Origin: JBNLBS01 sp050303415
Lineage (GTDB): Bacteria; Pseudomonadota; Gammaproteobacteria; Methylococcales; Methylomonadaceae
Length of the DNA: 64,000 nt
NCBI GenBank assembly: GCA_050303415.1
Contig: JBNLBS010000003.1
Span: forward strand, 124,001-188,000
Direction: 5' to 3'
Each line of letters starts with the position of its first letter. Position 1 is the stretch's first letter. A program made the position numbers and the translations under genes. Of the stretch, positions 62,148-64,000 are shown piece by piece. The notes under the pieces were generated by a model that saw only the letters and a list, made by a program, of their open reading frames with translations, searched no databases and was not told the origin of the DNA.

Positions 62148-63239
62148 ATGGCACTTCATTGCGGTATCGTTGGTTTACCAAATGTGGGTAAATCAACATT
62201 GTTTAATGCACTTACTCAAGCAACTATAGCAGCTGAAAATTACCCTTTTTGTACAATCGATCCGAATGTTGGTGTTGTGCCGGTTCCTGATAATAGAATG
62301 GATAAATTGGCCGATATTGTAAATCCAGAACGCGTTTTGCCAACTACCATTGAATTTGTTGATATTGCCGGTTTGGTTGCCGGTGCATCCAAAGGGGAAG
62401 GGCTGGGCAATCAATTTCTAGGTAATATCAGAGAAACCGATGCCATTGCCCATGTGGTACGTTGCTTTGAAGATGATAATGTTGTACATGTCGCCGGTAA
62501 AGTCGATCCAATTTCCGATATTGAAGTGATTAATACCGAATTAGCCTTGGCCGATTTGGCCTCGGTCGAAAAAGCTCTGCAAAAAGCCACAAAAGGAGCT
62601 AAATCGGGTAATAAAGATGAATTGGCAAAAAAAGCTGTTCTGGAAAAAGTATTGGAACAGCTTAATAATGGCGGTGCAGTTCGAGCAATGAACCTGTCGG
62701 AAGATGAAGTTCTTTTGATAAAAGAGCTTTGTTTGTTGACCATAAAACCTACCATGTACATTGCCAACGTTGAAGATGATGGCTTTGAAAACAACCCTAT
62801 ACTGGACAAAGTCAAGGAATATGCTGCAAAGGAAAATGCCGTCGTTGTTGCGGTATGTGCAGCAATTGAGGCTGAAATTGTACGACTTGATGAAGAAGAA
62901 AAACAGGAGTTTCTTGATGATTTGGGTCTGGAGGAGCCCGGTTTAAACAGAGTGGTCAGAGCAGGGTATAAACTGTTAAACCTTTCTACTTATTTTACCG
63001 CCGGAGTAAAAGAAGTCAGAGCATGGACCATTCCGGTCGGTGCTACAGCTCCACAGGCGGCAGGCGTTATTCATACCGATTTTGAAAAAGGCTTTATTAG
63101 GGCCGAGGTCATCTCTTATGAAGACTTTGTTCAATATAAAGGTGAACAGGGTGCTAAAGATGCCGGAAAATGGCGTTTAGAAGGGAAAGACTATATCGTA
63201 CAAGATGGTGATGTTATACATTTTAGATTTAATGTTTGA
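62148..63239 (+). CDS. ychF: redox-regulated ATPase YchF (OLA1 family)
   Basis: 363 residues. Obg-like P-loop GLPNVGKSTLFNAL, G2/G3 regions with DIAGLVAGASKGEGLGN, a coiled-coil insertion, and a C-terminal TGS domain with KEVRAWTIPVG and HTDFEKGFIRAEVI. It hydrolyses ATP rather than GTP and affects translation and the stress response. An in-frame ATG at 62088 lies upstream, but the conserved N-terminus MALHCGIVGLPNVG starts at 62148. It is followed by a terminator and tRNA-Met. Confidence 0.96.
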   Translation: MALHCGIVGLPNVGKSTLFNALTQATIAAENYPFCTIDPNVGVVPVPDNRMDKLADIVNPERVLPTTIEFVDIAGLVAGASKGEGLGNQFLGNIRETDAIAHVVRCFEDDNVVHVAGKVDPISDIEVINTELALADLASVEKALQKATKGAKSGNKDELAKKAVLEKVLEQLNNGGAVRAMNLSEDEVLLIKELCLLTIKPTMYIANVEDDGFENNPILDKVKEYAAKENAVVVAVCAAIEAEIVRLDEEEKQEFLDDLGLEEPGLNRVVRAGYKLLNLSTYFTAGVKEVRAWTIPVGATAPQAAGVIHTDFEKGFIRAEVISYEDFVQYKGEQGAKDAGKWRLEGKDYIVQDGDVIHFRFNV

Positions 63240-63244
63240 CAATA

Positions 63245-63275
63245 AAAGAGCGGGTGTTTAAAATACCCGCTCTTT
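63245..63275 (+). terminator. rho-independent terminator of ychF
   Basis: An 11-bp stem, AAAGAGCGGGT (63245-63255) with ACCCGCTCTTT (63265-63275), loop of 9. The T-tract is short. It lies 6 bases after the ychF stop. Confidence 0.75.
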
Positions 63276-63290
63276 ACATGACCTACCTAT

Positions 63291-63368
63291 GGCGATGTAG
63301 CTCAGTCCGGTTAGAGCGCGGGATTCATAACCCCGAGGTCGGTGGTTCGATCCCACCCATCGCCACCA
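63291..63368 (+). tRNA. tRNA-Met (elongator, anticodon CAT)
   Basis: 78 bases with encoded CCA. Acceptor GGCGATG/CATCGCC; D arm GCTC/GAGC; anticodon stem CGGGA/CCCCG with an A31-C39 mismatch at the loop-closing pair; loop TTCATAA with anticodon CAT; T arm GGTGG-TTCGATC-CCACC. A G1-C72 pair and no initiator GGG/CCC signature at the anticodon stem argue for the elongator. The position behind ychF is shared with other gammaproteobacteria. Confidence 0.93.
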
Positions 63369-63434
63369 ATAAATCAATAAGTTAGCTTTAATTTACTGTT
63401 GTTCATCTAGTAAATTTATCTCGATACTCATAAG

Positions 63435-63483
63435 CTTATCCGATAAAACGTGAGCATCATCTTTAAGATGATTATTCGATAAG
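63435..63483. repeat. imperfect dyad with two TTAT-CGATAA copies
   Basis: TTATCCGATAA (63436-63446) and TTATTCGATAA (63472-63482) flank a hairpin ATCATC/GATGAT (63456-63472). The two copies are similar both as a direct repeat and, being near-palindromic, as an inverted repeat. It may be a transcript-end structure or a protein-binding site. Confidence 0.35.
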
Positions 63484-63493
63484 TTAACATATC

Positions 63494-63820
63494 TTAAAAC
63501 CTACGAATAATAAGCTCAGCCTTCCAGGTTCTTGCAGGGCATTCAATAGTGTTCCATTTATTCATGCAACTAGTCAATGTGCAATCCTCTAATTTAAGTT
63601 TTTTGTAGCTACATATACAACCTTCGCCTAGATTGTTTGTTCGTTTATCAAAGTCCATAAGCATGGGCTGGTGATCGTTTGGTCCTGACAGGCCAATCGA
63701 TTTTTCACATACAGTATTTTTATCACATGGATTAAATCCCTTGGACTACGGGGTCAATTCATCGAGAGAACATCTACCAATAGGGGGGTGTGAATAAGAC
63801 ATGTGTACAACTAGTGACAT
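63494..63820 (-). pseudogene. possible decayed cysteine-rich protein gene
   Basis: On the minus strand a frame starts at ATG 63820 (MSLVVHMSYSHPPIG), is interrupted by one TAG at 63746-63748, and continues in the same frame for 83 codons to TAA at 63494-63496. The distal part is Cys-rich (NPCDKNTVCEKS, GCICSYKKL, EDCTLTSC, IECPARTW), unlike random AT-rich translation. No SD is visible. It could be a broken gene, a chance frame, or a sequencing error at the amber codon. Confidence 0.3.
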
Positions 63821-64000
63821 ATTGAGTCAGGTTTTAAACTGTGAGGTATCAGAATAATGGCAGCTATAAGTTTCTGGTTCTAAAGGAATTCATTTTTAAA
63901 ATTGCTACATTTATTTTAAGGGCGACCTTAATGGATTGTTTTTACCTTTCAAACTAAATCTGTTAAAACGACAAAAGTAATAAGATTCAATTGCTTTCCG

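Larger units (their letters stand above)
63369..64000. other. right-edge region without a confident gene
   Basis: About 630 AT-rich bases after tRNA-Met. It contains an imperfect dyad (63435-63483) and, on the minus strand, a cysteine-rich frame with one in-frame stop (63494-63820), both listed separately. The last 90 bases are open on the minus strand (29 codons to a TAA at 63911) and may be the end of a gene beyond the window, but nothing in them is recognisable. Confidence 0.4.

Noticed and set aside
63911..64000. 29-codon open frame on the minus strand at the right edge
   Set aside because: Too short and without recognisable motifs; a real gene end cannot be shown from this window.

Overview
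This window looks like part of a draft chromosome of a gammaproteobacterium of moderate-to-low GC. The gene order hrcA-grpE-dnaK-dnaJ-dapB-carA-carB-greA / yhbY / rlmE-ftsH-glmM-tpiA-secG-tRNA-Leu, the ygfX/ygfZ pair, birA-coaX-SPOR, a COX15-type heme A synthase and a PomAB-type stator fit an aerobic, motile gammaproteobacterium. A member of the Methylococcales is my best guess by inference; no methane-oxidation gene lies in the window, so this is not proven. A run of 95 Ns inside a coding minisatellite shows that the sequence is a scaffold.

Layout. 1-4.6 kb: a porin behind a well-formed sigma-54 promoter, galE, and convergent proS. 4.9-15.4 kb: a signalling block with two convergent MASE1/CHASE sensors (one GGDEF-EAL, one hybrid histidine kinase), a small duplicated membrane protein, a stand-alone receiver, a GAF-HD-GYP protein, a lipoprotein with an intact caspase-like His/Cys pair, and a TRL-like small lipoprotein. 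15.7-32.9 kb: housekeeping, starting with a CIRCE-controlled hrcA-grpE-dnaK-dnaJ heat-shock block, then dapB, carAB behind a terminator-like leader hairpin, greA, yhbY, rlmE, ftsH, glmM, tpiA, secG and tRNA-Leu(GAG).

33.2-46.0 kb: a compact chemosensory cluster, cheY-cheA-cheW-MCP-cheW-parA-STAS-cheR-cheD-cheB-MCP-like-STAS-soluble MCP-like-ODP-like. The last gene encodes a metallo-beta-lactamase-fold protein with di-iron ligands of the oxygen-binding type (ODP), and the gene before it encodes a soluble protein with two degenerate chemoreceptor-tip motifs. Together they suggest an oxygen- or redox-sensing branch feeding the array. No flagellar structural genes, cheZ or cheC are present here.

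46.1-64.0 kb: a membrane protein, ppsA (with two perfect inverted DnaA boxes upstream), a TorD-like chaperone coupled to a multi-cluster ferredoxin, a YajR-type MFS transporter, ssb, the pomA-pomB stator followed by a PilZ protein, birA-coaX-SPOR protein (with a TEQ minisatellite broken by the gap), heme A synthase, an HDOD protein, ygfZ, divergent ygfX, ychF and tRNA-Met. The last 630 bases hold no confident gene, only a possible decayed cysteine-rich frame.

Cyclic-di-GMP is a recurring theme: synthesis and breakdown (4883-8437), breakdown (12090-13667) and a PilZ receiver next to the flagellar stator (55409-55999).
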